Source: Aeromonas bestiarum (GTDB taxonomy: Bacteria > Pseudomonadota > Gammaproteobacteria > Enterobacterales > Aeromonadaceae). Taken from it: 64,000 nucleotides of DNA. Location: NCBI RefSeq assembly GCF_000819745.1, contig NZ_CDDA01000007.1, positions 28,204 through 92,203 on the forward strand. The letters run 5' to 3'. The notes beneath the pieces are model-generated. The model did no database searches. It saw only the letters and a program-made list of their open reading frames with translations, and was not told where the DNA came from. Made by a program: the position numbers and the translations under genes. Every line of letters begins with the position of its first letter. The first letter of the stretch is position 1. Below are positions 39,145-50,684 of this stretch, piece after piece.

Positions 39145-39963
39145 ATGATATCAACAAAAAACGTCCTATTTGTCACCACATTGTTTATCCCATTTACTAC
39201 GGTGAGTGATGAGTATCATGGATCACTAGGTAATCTTAATATATCCATGTCGTTCACCAACGTAGAGGAGCCTGCTATTTATATGTATGATAAACACAGG
39301 ACTCCTATTCCATTGCATTTCGCATCAAAAGATGACAATGGCGTTATTAAGTACATTGAGAAAAACAATGACATATCTGTAACTGAACTTCTTTTAACAC
39401 AAAAAAATAACACTTTCTATGGTTACTGGAAAAATATAAAAACAGGCCAGCGCCACCCTATATCATTAACCTTGAGTGATGATTTGAGAGGTAATATACA
39501 ATCAACCTCATTTGACGATGCCTATGTCAGAATACGCTGTGATGATACAGGGAAAAAGACTCATATTATCAACAAGCAGACAGATAAAACAGTGTTTACT
39601 CTAACATCAGAGGGCATGTGCAACAATGATGAATTAGAGATAGATGACTATAACTTCGATGACTATCCAGACTTTTCAGTCTTCGAAAGCTATTATGCTG
39701 GACCAAACACATCTCGAACATATTATTTATATGACTCAACGACTCGGCGCTATAATGAAACAGATCAACTATCACTAACCTCTCTCTATTTTGATAAAAA
39801 AACGAAAACTGTTACATCAACTAACCAATGCTGTGCAGGGGCTCAAATTATTATTGAGAACTACAAGTGGATTGGTAAGAAATTGAAAATGATTGATGGT
39901 GTGTGCTTGGTACGCGATGACAGCGGTGAGCAAATAGAAAAACCCAGAAAATATTGTAACTGA
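39145..39963 (+). CDS. XAC2610-like secreted protein (lysozyme-effector inhibitor family)
   Basis: 272 residues with a signal peptide (MISTKNVLFVTTLFIPFTTVS) and six Cys in the mature part. DDYNFDDYPDF (167-177) is a D-x-N-x-D-x-x-x-D calcium-type loop. It is followed by YYAGPNTSRTYYLYD and QCCAGAQ (228-234), which recall the Xanthomonas XAC2610 family. XAC2610 is the periplasmic immunity protein against a peptidoglycan hydrolase delivered by a type IV secretion system. AGGAG sits 6 nt upstream. The gene is strikingly AT-rich, so it is probably acquired. No cognate toxin is in the window; family assignment is from memory of motifs. Confidence 0.6.
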   Translation: MISTKNVLFVTTLFIPFTTVSDEYHGSLGNLNISMSFTNVEEPAIYMYDKHRTPIPLHFASKDDNGVIKYIEKNNDISVTELLLTQKNNTFYGYWKNIKTGQRHPISLTLSDDLRGNIQSTSFDDAYVRIRCDDTGKKTHIINKQTDKTVFTLTSEGMCNNDELEIDDYNFDDYPDFSVFESYYAGPNTSRTYYLYDSTTRRYNETDQLSLTSLYFDKKTKTVTSTNQCCAGAQIIIENYKWIGKKLKMIDGVCLVRDDSGEQIEKPRKYCN

Positions 39964-40026
39964 CCTAGTACTGAGACATTCACAACGATCACCATTAAGT
40001 TGCTAACGTCCTACTACCACTTTAAC

Positions 40027-40052
40027 AGCCCGGAACAATGATGATCCGGGCT
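40027..40052 (-). terminator. Hairpin after uvrD
   Basis: AGCCCGGA/TCCGGGCT stem 17 nt beyond the uvrD stop. The U-tract is weak on the minus strand. Confidence 0.5.
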
Positions 40053-40068
40053 GGTTGATGAAGGGAAG

Positions 40069-42240
40069 TTACAGCGCTTCCAATCTGGCATACGCCGTCA
40101 CCAGCCACTTGGCACCGACCTCGTCGAACTGGATCTGCACCCGGCTCTGCTGGCCGACCCCTTCGAAGTTGAGCACTATGCCTTCCCCGAATTTTGGATG
40201 GAGCACCCGCTGGCCAAGCGTGATGCCGCTGGCGTCGAAGCTCTGCTGCACCTCGTTCTGGCTGAAGCGGCCGTACTGGGTGGGTCTGCTCACCTGGGTG
40301 CGCAGCCGGATCTCTTCCAGACACTCGGCGGGCATTTCGCGGATAAAGCGGCTCGGCTTGTGGAACATCTCGCGGCCATAGATACGGCGGCTCTCGGCAT
40401 AACAGATGTAGAGCTTCTCCATGGCGCGGGTCATGCCCACGTAACAGAGGCGCCGCTCCTCTTCCAACCGGCCCGACTCCTCGGTGGATTGCTGGCTGGG
40501 GAACATGCCCTCTTCCACGCCGACCAGCAGCACCAGCGGGAACTCCAGCCCCTTGGCACTGTGCAAGGTCATCAGCTGCACCGCATCGGCATATTCGTCC
40601 GCCTGATTCTCGCCGGATTCGAGCGCCGCGTGGGCGAGGAAGGCGGAGAGATCGCTCATGTCTTCCAGCTCGTCCGGGCGCTGGTACTGGCGGCAGGCGG
40701 TGACCAGCTCGTCCAGGTTCTCTACCCGCGCCTGGGATTTCTCGCCTTTTTCCGCCAGATACATCGCCTTGAGGCCGGAGTGCTGGATGGCGATATCCGC
40801 CTGCTGGTGCAGCGGCAATAGAGAGACCTTCTCTTCCAGCGCATCCAGCAGATCGACGAAGCCGCGCACCGCATTGCCGGCACGGCCGGTCAGCACCTTG
40901 TCGTTGAGCAGCCCCTTGGCCGATTGCCACAGGTTCTGGCCCTGATCCCGGGCGTTGGCCCGCAGTATCTCCAGGGTGCGATCGCCTATGCCACGGGTCG
41001 GGGTGTTGACGACCCGCTCGAAGCTGGCATCGTCGCCACGGTTGTTGATCAGACGCAGGTAGGCCATGGCGTCCTTGATCTCCTGCCGCTCGAAGAAGCG
41101 CAAGCCGCCGTAGATGCGATAGGGCATGGCGTCCTGCATCAGCGCCTCTTCCAGCACCCGCGACTGGGCGTTGGAGCGGTAGAGAATGGCGCAGTCGGCC
41201 AGCAAGCCGCCTTTTTCCTTCCAATCCTTGAGACGACCGACCACGAAACGGGCCTCGTCCACCTCGTTGAAGGCGGCATAGAGGGAGATGGGATCCCCTT
41301 CCGCTCCCTCGGTCCACAGCTCCTTGCCGAGGCGCTCCGAGTTGTTGGCGATGACGCAGTTGGCCGCTTTCAGGATATTGGCGGTGGAGCGGTAGTTCTG
41401 TTCCAGGCGTATGGTCTCGGCGCCCTGATAATCGGTCAGGAAGCGCTGGATGTTCTCTATCTTGGCGCCGCGCCAGCCGTAGATGGACTGGTCATCGTCG
41501 CCGACTATCATCACCTTGCCGGAATCCCCTGCCAGCATCCGCAGCCAGGCGTACTGTATGCCGTTGGTGTCCTGGAACTCGTCCACCAGGATATTCTGGA
41601 AGCGGTCGCGGTAGTGCTCGAGGATGTGGGGCTTGTTGAGCCACAGCTCGTGGGCGCGCAGCAAGAGTTCGGCAAAGTCCACCAGCCCGGAGCGATCGCA
41701 GGTCTCCTGGTAGGTCTTGTAGATCTGCTGATAGGTGCGGGTGACGGGGTCGCCGTAGAGGTCGATGTCGCCGGGGCGCAAGCCCTCGTCCTTCTTGCCG
41801 TTGATGTAGCTCATCACGGCGCGCGGGGCCCAGTGCTTCTCGTCCAGGTTGAGCGCCTTGATGACGCGGCGGATGAGACGGTACTGATCGTCTGAGTCGA
41901 GGATCTGGAAATCCTGCGGCAGACCCGCATCCAGATGGTGGGCCCGCAGCAGACGGTGGGCGATACCGTGGAAGGTGCCTATCCACATGCCGCGCTGCAT
42001 GCTGCCCAACACCTTCTCGACCCGGCCGCGCATCTCGGCGGCAGCCTTGTTGGTGAAGGTCACGGCTATGATGGAGAAGGGTGAGCAACGCTCCACCTGC
42101 ATCAGCCAGGCAATACGGTGCACCAGCACCCGGGTCTTGCCCGAGCCGGCGCCGGCCAGCACCAGCAGGTTGCTGCGGGGCGCCGCAACGGCATCTCTTT
42201 GCTTGTCGTTGAGCCCGTCGAGCAGGGTTGAAACGTCCAT
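40069..42240 (-). CDS. uvrD: DNA helicase II UvrD
   Basis: 3'-5' SF1 helicase for nucleotide excision repair and mismatch repair. The 723 residues (E. coli 720) contain VLAGAGSGKTRVLVHR (Walker A), VTFTNKAA (Ia), ILVDEFQDTN (II), VGDDDQSIYGWRGA (III), RLEQNYRS (IV), LMTLHSAKGLEFPLVLL (V) and LCYVGMTRAM (VI). The C-terminal Tudor-like segment is QRVLHPKFGEGIVLN. ATG 42240 has AGGAG 5 nt upstream and is preferred to GTG 42246. Confidence 0.97.
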   Translation of the reverse strand: MDVSTLLDGLNDKQRDAVAAPRSNLLVLAGAGSGKTRVLVHRIAWLMQVERCSPFSIIAVTFTNKAAAEMRGRVEKVLGSMQRGMWIGTFHGIAHRLLRAHHLDAGLPQDFQILDSDDQYRLIRRVIKALNLDEKHWAPRAVMSYINGKKDEGLRPGDIDLYGDPVTRTYQQIYKTYQETCDRSGLVDFAELLLRAHELWLNKPHILEHYRDRFQNILVDEFQDTNGIQYAWLRMLAGDSGKVMIVGDDDQSIYGWRGAKIENIQRFLTDYQGAETIRLEQNYRSTANILKAANCVIANNSERLGKELWTEGAEGDPISLYAAFNEVDEARFVVGRLKDWKEKGGLLADCAILYRSNAQSRVLEEALMQDAMPYRIYGGLRFFERQEIKDAMAYLRLINNRGDDASFERVVNTPTRGIGDRTLEILRANARDQGQNLWQSAKGLLNDKVLTGRAGNAVRGFVDLLDALEEKVSLLPLHQQADIAIQHSGLKAMYLAEKGEKSQARVENLDELVTACRQYQRPDELEDMSDLSAFLAHAALESGENQADEYADAVQLMTLHSAKGLEFPLVLLVGVEEGMFPSQQSTEESGRLEEERRLCYVGMTRAMEKLYICYAESRRIYGREMFHKPSRFIREMPAECLEEIRLRTQVSRPTQYGRFSQNEVQQSFDASGITLGQRVLHPKFGEGIVLNFEGVGQQSRVQIQFDEVGAKWLVTAYARLEAL

Positions 42241-42410
42241 CACCACTCCTGTTTATTTATACAGGCGGGGATTATACGACCTGTGGCGCCACAGACCAAA
42301 TCGGCGTGAACGACCGGCGCCACCTGGTATGTCGGGCCTGGGTCGGGAGAGGCCAAAACGGGCCTGGAACATAAACAGGCACCAATAGAAACCACTTTTT
42401 AGCCCACCGG

Positions 42411-42426
42411 ACGAAAACGCTTGCTT
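42411..42426. promoter_or_regulatory. PurR-type operator, distal
   Basis: ACGAAAACGCTTGCTT closely fits the 16-bp PurR box (ACGCAAACGTTTGCGT class). It lies 245 bp before the BMP start, between uvrD and the nucleoside importer. Confidence 0.6.
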
Positions 42427-42546
42427 ATAACCATATGAATATAAACAAAAATGTCATTTGAAACCCTGCTTTTGCAGAATTTAAATCTGAAAACAGGCAT
42501 CAAAACAACCACTTATAAATTGATTTGCTTATATTTCAAACCGTTA

Positions 42547-42562
42547 CCGCAAACGTTTTTCC
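42547..42562. promoter_or_regulatory. PurR-type operator, proximal
   Basis: CCGCAAACGTTTTTCC has the GCAAACGTTT core of the PurR box. It is centred 136 bp from the distal box and about 109 bp before the BMP start. The rest of 42241-42670 is AT-rich promoter sequence with no supported gene. Confidence 0.6.
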
Positions 42563-42670
42563 TTTATGATCTCCTTGACCCGCACCGTGGCTCACTTACA
42601 GTTAGCCAGCGTGCTTTATGGCCTGCTCCGGCAGGTTGTGGACCCTCACATAACAATCAAGGATACGATC

Positions 42671-43669
42671 GTGACTAAAGTGCTCAAGCTGGCCACCGTT
42701 GCCACCCTCACTCTCGCTGCCCTTTCTGCTCAGGCAGCTTCCCAGCCCGCCGTCATCTATGACACCGCCGGCAAATTCGACAAGTCATTCAACGAAGCCG
42801 TGTTCCGTAACGGCGTCGAAGTCTACAACAAGGACAAAGGCGTCAAGGTCAAGGAGTTCGAACCCCAGAACGAAGCCCAGCGTGAGCAGGGCCTGCGTCG
42901 TCTGGCCAGTCGTGGCAACGGCCCGATCGTCGCCGTCGGTTTCAACATGGGCTCGGCCGTCGAGAAAGTCGCGACCGAATTCCCGAAAACCCAGTTCACC
43001 ATCATCGACATGGTGGTCGACAAGCCGAACGTGCAGTCCCTCATCTTCAAGGAGCATGAAGGCTCCTTCCTGGTGGGTGCGCTGGCAGCCATCGCCTCCA
43101 AGACCGGCAAGGTCGGCTTCGTGGGCGGCATGGATATCCCGTTGATCCGCAAATTCGAGTGCGGCTACGAGCAGGGTGCCAAGTACGTCAATCCGAAGAT
43201 CGAAGTGTTCCAGAACATGACAGGTTCCACCCCGGCGGCGTTTGCTGACCCGGCCAAGGGTGCCGAGCTGGCCAAGTCCCAGTTCGCCAAGGGCGTCGAC
43301 GTGGTTTACGCCGCGGCCGGCGGTACCGGTATCGGTGTTTACCAGGCAGCCAAGGATGAAGGCAAGTTCGCCATCGGCGTGGACTCCAACCAGAACCACC
43401 TGCAACCGGGCACCATGCTGACCTCCATGGTCAAATCCGTGGGTCTGGCCGCTTATCAGACCTGGGATGACGCCGCCAAGGGCACCTGGAAACCAGGTAT
43501 CAAGAACCTGGGCCTGGCCGAGGGCGGTGTGGATTGGGCACTCGACAAAGACAACGAGAAGCTGATCAGCGCAGACATGAAAGCCAAGGTTGACGCCATC
43601 AAGGCCGATATCATCTCCGGCAAGGTCAAAGTTCATGACTATATGAGCGACAACAGCTGCAAATACTGA
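42671..43669 (+). CDS. BMP-family periplasmic nucleoside-binding protein
   Basis: 332 residues of the PnrA/Med family, binding purine nucleosides for ABC import. The signal peptide MTKVLKLATVATLTLAALSAQA ends in an AQA-AS signal peptidase I site, so it is soluble and not a lipoprotein, unlike many Gram-positive members. Core signatures are IYDTAGKFDKSFNEAVFRNG, GFVGGMDIPLIRKFECGYEQGAKY and VYAAAGGTGIGVYQAA. GTG 42671 has AAGGA 7 nt upstream. It is followed by a terminator, then the ATPase and two permeases. Confidence 0.92.
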   Translation: MTKVLKLATVATLTLAALSAQAASQPAVIYDTAGKFDKSFNEAVFRNGVEVYNKDKGVKVKEFEPQNEAQREQGLRRLASRGNGPIVAVGFNMGSAVEKVATEFPKTQFTIIDMVVDKPNVQSLIFKEHEGSFLVGALAAIASKTGKVGFVGGMDIPLIRKFECGYEQGAKYVNPKIEVFQNMTGSTPAAFADPAKGAELAKSQFAKGVDVVYAAAGGTGIGVYQAAKDEGKFAIGVDSNQNHLQPGTMLTSMVKSVGLAAYQTWDDAAKGTWKPGIKNLGLAEGGVDWALDKDNEKLISADMKAKVDAIKADIISGKVKVHDYMSDNSCKY

Positions 43670-43696
43670 GTAACCGCTACTACTCTCAACCCAACG

Positions 43697-43720
43697 ACCG
43701 GCCCGTACGGGCCGGTTTTT
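43697..43720 (+). terminator. Terminator between BMP and ABC ATPase genes
   Basis: ACCGGCCC/GGGCCGGT stem, 4-nt loop, five U. It sits inside the operon and would give more binding protein than ATPase and permease. Confidence 0.85.
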
Positions 43721-43752
43721 AGTCTCTCTTCATGACCCGCAAGGACTGCATC

Positions 43753-45329
<1,577 letters not shown>

Positions 45330-45333
<4 letters not shown>

Positions 45334-45419
45334 ACCTGGTACCCTTCCGTGAAACAATGGGTTTGATGATGGTCAACGCACCAGTCCCCGACGAGATTGC
45401 CAAGGAGGCTCGCTCATGA
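45330..45419 (+). CDS. 29-codon ORF, duplicate of the ATPase C-terminus
   Basis: It starts MNLVPFRETMGLMMVNAPVP and ends DEIAKEARS. The centre matches the ATPase tail (GLMMANIVPDEVA) both as protein and DNA; GATGATGG at 45270 recurs at 45365 and CCCGACGAG at 45289 recurs at 45387. It has AAGGAG 7 nt before its ATG, overlaps the ATPase stop, and its TGA overlaps the permease ATG. It is therefore well placed to be translated and to couple ATPase and permease synthesis. Confidence 0.6.
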
Positions 45420-46534
45420 GCCAAGCACGTATCCCTGCCTGGATCTCCGTGGGCGTGCTGCCCGCGGTCAACATATTGCTGGCCTTCCTGGTGTCGGCCA
45501 TCCTGTTCTATTACCTCGACATCAACCCGGTCGATGCCGCCAAGATCATGTGGTACGGCGCCTTCGGCACGGGAGAAGGGGTCGGTTTCACCCTCTACTA
45601 CGCGACCGGTTTCATCTTCACCGGCCTGTCGGTGGCGGTGGCCTTCCATGCCGGCCTGTTCAACATCGGCGGTGAAGGCCAGGCCTATATCGGCGGCCTC
45701 GGCGTCGGCCTGGTCTGTCTGCTGCTCGGCGACTCCCTGCCGTTCGCGCTGCTGCTGCCGCTGGCCATCATAGCCGGTGGCCTGTTCGGTGCGGCCTGGG
45801 CCTTCATCCCGGCCTGGCTGCAAGCCAAGCGCGGCAGCCACATCGTCATCACCACCATAATGTTCAACTTCATCGCCGCCTCCCTGATGGCCTACCTGCT
45901 GGTCGAGGTGTTCAAACCGGCGGGCTCCATGGCGACCGAGAGCAAGGTGTTTGCCGAGGCGAGCTGGTTGCCCAAGGTCAGCGAGCTGGCGAGCGGTTTC
46001 GGCATGGAGATGCCCAACAGCCCGCTCAACATCAGCTTCTTCTGGGCGCTGATCTGTGCGGCCCTGGTGTGGGTCTTCATCTGGCATACCCGCTGGGGCT
46101 ACGAGATCCGTTCCGTGGGTGCGAGCCAGAGCGCCTCCGCCTATGCGGGAATCTCCTATCCCAAGGTGGTGATCCTGGCCATGGTGATCTCCGGCATGCT
46201 GTCGGGCTTCTTCGCCCTCAACGTGCTGCAGGGTGAACTGCACCAGATCAAGCTCAACTTCGTGGAAGGCTTCGGCTTCACCGGTATCGCGGTGGCCCTG
46301 ATGGGACGCAACCACCCGGTCGGCGTCATCATCGCCAGCCTGCTGTTCGGCTTCCTCTATCAGGGGGGCGCCGAGCTCAGCTTCGAGTTCGGGGTCGACC
46401 GCAACATAGTGGTGGTGCTGCAGGGTCTGGTGATCCTGTTCTGTGGCGCCCTTGAGCACATGATGCGTCCGCGCATCGAGCAGCTCTATCTGGCATTTGC
46501 CAACCGCTCATCCGCGCAAGCCAAGGGAGTCTGA
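45416..46534 (+). CDS. Nucleoside-type ABC importer permease 1
   Basis: 372 residues of the RbsC/NupP permease family with about eight to ten helices. Signatures are FHAGLFNIGGEGQAYIGGL, ITTIMFNFIAASLMAYL and GFGFTGIAVALMGRNHPVGVIIASLLFGFL. It pairs with permease 2 in the membrane. The ATG overlaps the previous small ORF stop. Confidence 0.93.
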   Translation: MSQARIPAWISVGVLPAVNILLAFLVSAILFYYLDINPVDAAKIMWYGAFGTGEGVGFTLYYATGFIFTGLSVAVAFHAGLFNIGGEGQAYIGGLGVGLVCLLLGDSLPFALLLPLAIIAGGLFGAAWAFIPAWLQAKRGSHIVITTIMFNFIAASLMAYLLVEVFKPAGSMATESKVFAEASWLPKVSELASGFGMEMPNSPLNISFFWALICAALVWVFIWHTRWGYEIRSVGASQSASAYAGISYPKVVILAMVISGMLSGFFALNVLQGELHQIKLNFVEGFGFTGIAVALMGRNHPVGVIIASLLFGFLYQGGAELSFEFGVDRNIVVVLQGLVILFCGALEHMMRPRIEQLYLAFANRSSAQAKGV

Positions 46535-46536
46535 TC

Positions 46537-47502
46537 ATGTTCGAAACTCTGATCCTGATGCTGGATGCCACTATTCGTACCGCGCCACCGCTCATCCTGG
46601 CCGCCATGGCGGGCATGTTTTGTGAACGCTCCGGTGTGGTCAACATAGCGCTGGAAGGCAAGTTGCTGGCGGCGGCGTTCGCCAGCGGCGCGGCGGCGGC
46701 CGTCTCCGGCTCCGCCTGGATTGGTCTGGGTGCGGGTGTGGGCGTCTCCATACTGTTCGCCCTGATGCACGGCTTTGCCACCATCACCCACAGGGGCGAT
46801 CAGGTGGTGAGCGGCATGGCCATCAACATACTGGCGGCCGGTCTGACCGTCACCCTGGGCCGTTACTGGTTCGATCAGGGTGGCCAGACCCCGGCGCTGT
46901 CCGGTGCGGCTCGCTTCGCCCCCATAGATCTGCCCTACGCCAAGGAGCTGTATGACGTGCCCGTCATAGGCCAGCTCTACAGCGAGCTGCTGAGCGGCCA
47001 CTCCCTGCTGGAATACGTGGCGTTTGCCGCCGTGCCCCTGGCCTGGTGGGTCTTGTTCCGTACCCGCTTCGGCCTGCGTCTGCGTGCCGTGGGCGAGGCG
47101 CCGGCCGCGGTCGACACCGCCGGTATTTCCGTGGTGCGGATGCGTTATACCGCGCTCATCATAGGCGGCCTGCTGGCCGGTATTGGTGGCACCTATCTGG
47201 CGGTAGCCCAGACGGCCCAGTTCATCCCCAACATGAGCGCGGGCAAGGGCTTCATGGCGCTGGCGGCGCTGGTGTTCGGCAAGTGGCGCCCCTGGAATGC
47301 CATGGCGGCCTGCCTGCTGTTCGGCTTCCTCGACGCGGTCGCCATCCGGCTGCAAGGGGTCAGCATAGGTGGCTTCGCCATTCCGGTGCAGGCCATAGAG
47401 GCGCTGCCCTACATACTGACTGTGTTCCTGCTTGCCGGTTTCATCGGCAAGGCGGTGGCACCCAAGGCGCTCGGCACCCCCTACGTCAAGGAACGGGAAT
47501 AG
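46537..47502 (+). CDS. Nucleoside-type ABC importer permease 2
   Basis: 321 residues of the same permease family as its neighbour: CERSGVVNIALEGKLLAAAFAS near the N-terminus, VVSGMAINILAAGLTVTLGRYWF, MSAGKGFMALAALVFGKWRPWNAMAACLLFGFLDA. It starts 2 nt after permease 1 and ends the operon at a strong terminator. Confidence 0.93.
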   Translation: MFETLILMLDATIRTAPPLILAAMAGMFCERSGVVNIALEGKLLAAAFASGAAAAVSGSAWIGLGAGVGVSILFALMHGFATITHRGDQVVSGMAINILAAGLTVTLGRYWFDQGGQTPALSGAARFAPIDLPYAKELYDVPVIGQLYSELLSGHSLLEYVAFAAVPLAWWVLFRTRFGLRLRAVGEAPAAVDTAGISVVRMRYTALIIGGLLAGIGGTYLAVAQTAQFIPNMSAGKGFMALAALVFGKWRPWNAMAACLLFGFLDAVAIRLQGVSIGGFAIPVQAIEALPYILTVFLLAGFIGKAVAPKALGTPYVKERE

Positions 47503-47527
47503 CCCTCTCCTTCATGCCATACAAACA

Positions 47528-47551
47528 GGCCCGCGCAAGCGGGCCTTTTTT
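47528..47551 (+). terminator. Terminator of the ABC importer operon
   Basis: GGCCCGC/GCGGGCC stem, 4-nt loop, six U, 26 nt past the permease 2 stop. Confidence 0.9.
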
Positions 47552-47577
47552 ATCTCCATTTTCATGCCGCCCGCCCC

Positions 47578-48483
47578 TCAACCCACCGGCCGCACCAGCG
47601 CGGGCTGATGGGGATCGCTGAGCCGCTCGGCCAGGTAATCCACCAGCAGCCGCACCTTGGGGGAGAGATGGCGGTTGTGGGGGTAGAGGGCCCAGATCCC
47701 CTCCTCCGGTGCCCGCAGCTCGGGCAGCAGCTCGACAAGCTCGCCCCGGGCCAGATGGTCGCTCACGTAGTAGTCCGGCAGCTGGATGATGCCGATCCCC
47801 TTGAGCGCCGCGTCCAGCAGGGCGTGGCCGCTGTTGCACTGCAGCAGACCGTGCACCCGCACGCTGTGGGGGCGAGCGTCCAGAGTGAAGTACCAGTCGT
47901 CACTGTTGCCCACCAGACAGCGGTGGCGGGTCAGCTCGGAGAGGCTGTTGGGGATGCCGTGACGGGCCGTGTAGGCCGGCGAGGCGCACACATAGGGCAC
48001 CCGCTGCGCCAGCTTGCGCGCCACCAGGGTCGAATCCTTGAGATGGCCGAGCCGGATCGCCAGATCGTAGCCTTCGTGCACCAGATCCAGCAGCTGGTTG
48101 GTAAGGTTGAGGGTCACCTCCAACTGGGGGAAGCGCACCATGAAGTCGTTCACCAGGGGGGCTATGCGGCTCTCGCCATAGGAGACGGGGGCCGTGATCC
48201 GCAAAGACCCTTGCGGCACCGCCTGATGGCGCCCCACCGCCAGCTCCGCCTCGTAGAGGTTGTCCAGCAGCTGGCGGCAGTGACGATAGTAGATTTCGCC
48301 AAGCTCGGTGAGCCGTACCTGACGGGTGGTGCGCAGCAGCAGCTTGGCCTGCAGCCTGTCTTCCAGCTGCGCCACCTGTCGGCTCACCTGAGCCACCGAC
48401 ACCCCCAGCTTGCGCGCCGCCGGGGTAAAGCCCCCCTGCTCCGCCACGCTGACAAATTCACAGATCCCTTCCCAGCCGAGCAT
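47578..48483 (-). CDS. LysR-family regulator divergent from frmA
   Basis: 301 residues. The N-terminal winged helix includes FVSVAEQGGFTPAARKLGVSVAQVSRQVAQLEDRLQAKLLLRTTRQV, followed by an effector domain with SLRITAPVSYGESRIAPLVNDFM. It faces frmA across 120 bp. LysR regulators beside frmA homologues are common in gammaproteobacteria, so control of formaldehyde detoxification is likely; the ligand is unknown. Confidence 0.9.
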   Translation of the reverse strand: MLGWEGICEFVSVAEQGGFTPAARKLGVSVAQVSRQVAQLEDRLQAKLLLRTTRQVRLTELGEIYYRHCRQLLDNLYEAELAVGRHQAVPQGSLRITAPVSYGESRIAPLVNDFMVRFPQLEVTLNLTNQLLDLVHEGYDLAIRLGHLKDSTLVARKLAQRVPYVCASPAYTARHGIPNSLSELTRHRCLVGNSDDWYFTLDARPHSVRVHGLLQCNSGHALLDAALKGIGIIQLPDYYVSDHLARGELVELLPELRAPEEGIWALYPHNRHLSPKVRLLVDYLAERLSDPHQPALVRPVG

Positions 48484-48561
48484 TATTACCTGTGTGTAAA
48501 AGTGATTTGATATTTAGCCTTATTATCACCAAATCGAAGGGAAACTACACTGCATACCTGA

Positions 48562-49731
<1,170 letters not shown>

Positions 49732-49740
49732 GCATGATCA

Positions 49741-49766
49741 CCCCGCCCGTCCCTCGACGGGCGGGG
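49741..49766 (+). other. GC-rich hairpin between frmA and frmB
   Basis: CCCCGCCCGTC/GACGGGCGGGG perfect 11-bp stem, 4-nt loop, no U-run, ending just before the frmB ribosome site (AGGAG at about 49770). It may act as a processing or translation-tuning element. Confidence 0.6.
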
Positions 49767-49781
49767 AGCAGGAGTTCCTCG

Positions 49782-50618
49782 ATGAATCTGGACATTATCA
49801 GCAGCAACAAGAGCTTCGATGGCTGGCACAAGCGCTACAGCCACAGCTCCAGCCTGCTCGGCTGCGAGATGCGCTTCGCCATCTATCTGCCGCCCCAGGC
49901 CCTCACCGGCCAGAAGGTGCCCGTACTCTACTGGCTCTCCGGCCTCACCTGCACCGATGAAAATTTCATGCAGAAAGCGGGGGCACAGCGCATCGCCGCC
50001 GAGCTCGGCATCGCCCTGGTGGCACCGGACACCAGCCCGCGCGGCGAAGACGTGGCGGACGACCCCGCTTACGATCTCGGCATGGGGGCAGGCTTTTACG
50101 TCAATGCCACCCAGCATCCCTGGCGCGATCACTACCAGATGTATGACTACGTCACCCGCGAGCTGCCCGAGCTCATCGAAACCCACTTCCCGGTCTCGAC
50201 CCGGCGCGCCATCAGCGGCCACTCCATGGGCGGCCACGGAGCCCTGATCGCCGCCCTGCGCGAGCCCGGTCGCTACCGCTCGGTGTCGGCCTTCAGCCCC
50301 ATAAGCCACCCAAGCCGCTGCCCCTGGGGCCAGAAGGCGCTCGGCGCCTACCTCGGCAACAATCCGCTGCTGTGGCAGGAGTGGGATGCCTGCCAGCTGC
50401 TGCGCCACCATGAGGTGACGCCGCTGCCGACCCTGGTGGATGTCGGGCTGGACGACCCCTTCCTCACCGAGCAGCTGCACATAGATGCCCTGGCCGATGC
50501 GGCCGCCAGCAAGGCCTGGCCGCTGGAGCTCAACCGCCATGCCGGCTATGACCACAGCTACTACTTTGTGGCGAGCTTCATCGAGGCGCACCTGCGCTTC
50601 CACGCCCGCCACCTCTGA
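49782..50618 (+). CDS. frmB: S-formylglutathione hydrolase
   Basis: Hydrolyses S-formylglutathione to formate and glutathione, completing formaldehyde oxidation. The 278 residues are an esterase D type alpha/beta hydrolase: VPVLYWLSGLTCTDENFMQKAG near the N-terminus, nucleophile elbow SGHSMGGHGALI (Ser), LVDVGLDDPFL (Asp region) and AGYDHSYYFVASFIEAHLRFH (His). ATG 49782 has AGGAG 7 nt upstream; ATG 49734 is rejected. Confidence 0.95.
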   Translation: MNLDIISSNKSFDGWHKRYSHSSSLLGCEMRFAIYLPPQALTGQKVPVLYWLSGLTCTDENFMQKAGAQRIAAELGIALVAPDTSPRGEDVADDPAYDLGMGAGFYVNATQHPWRDHYQMYDYVTRELPELIETHFPVSTRRAISGHSMGGHGALIAALREPGRYRSVSAFSPISHPSRCPWGQKALGAYLGNNPLLWQEWDACQLLRHHEVTPLPTLVDVGLDDPFLTEQLHIDALADAAASKAWPLELNRHAGYDHSYYFVASFIEAHLRFHARHL

Positions 50619-50623
50619 TCGAA

Positions 50624-50649
50624 ACAGGCCCGTCACGGGCCTGTCTCTT
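50624..50649 (+). terminator. Terminator after frmB
   Basis: ACAGGCCCG/CGGGCCTGT stem, 3-nt loop, then CTCTTTT. It lies between convergent frmB and the DUF2807 gene. Confidence 0.8.
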
Positions 50650-50684
50650 TTCTGCGTTCGATTGTCGGCTTGAGGCCAGCGGCG

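Noticed and set aside
42451..42678. 75-codon frame before the BMP gene
   Set aside because: No ribosome site and lies in the AT-rich region holding the PurR boxes; the GTG start of the BMP gene overlaps its end.
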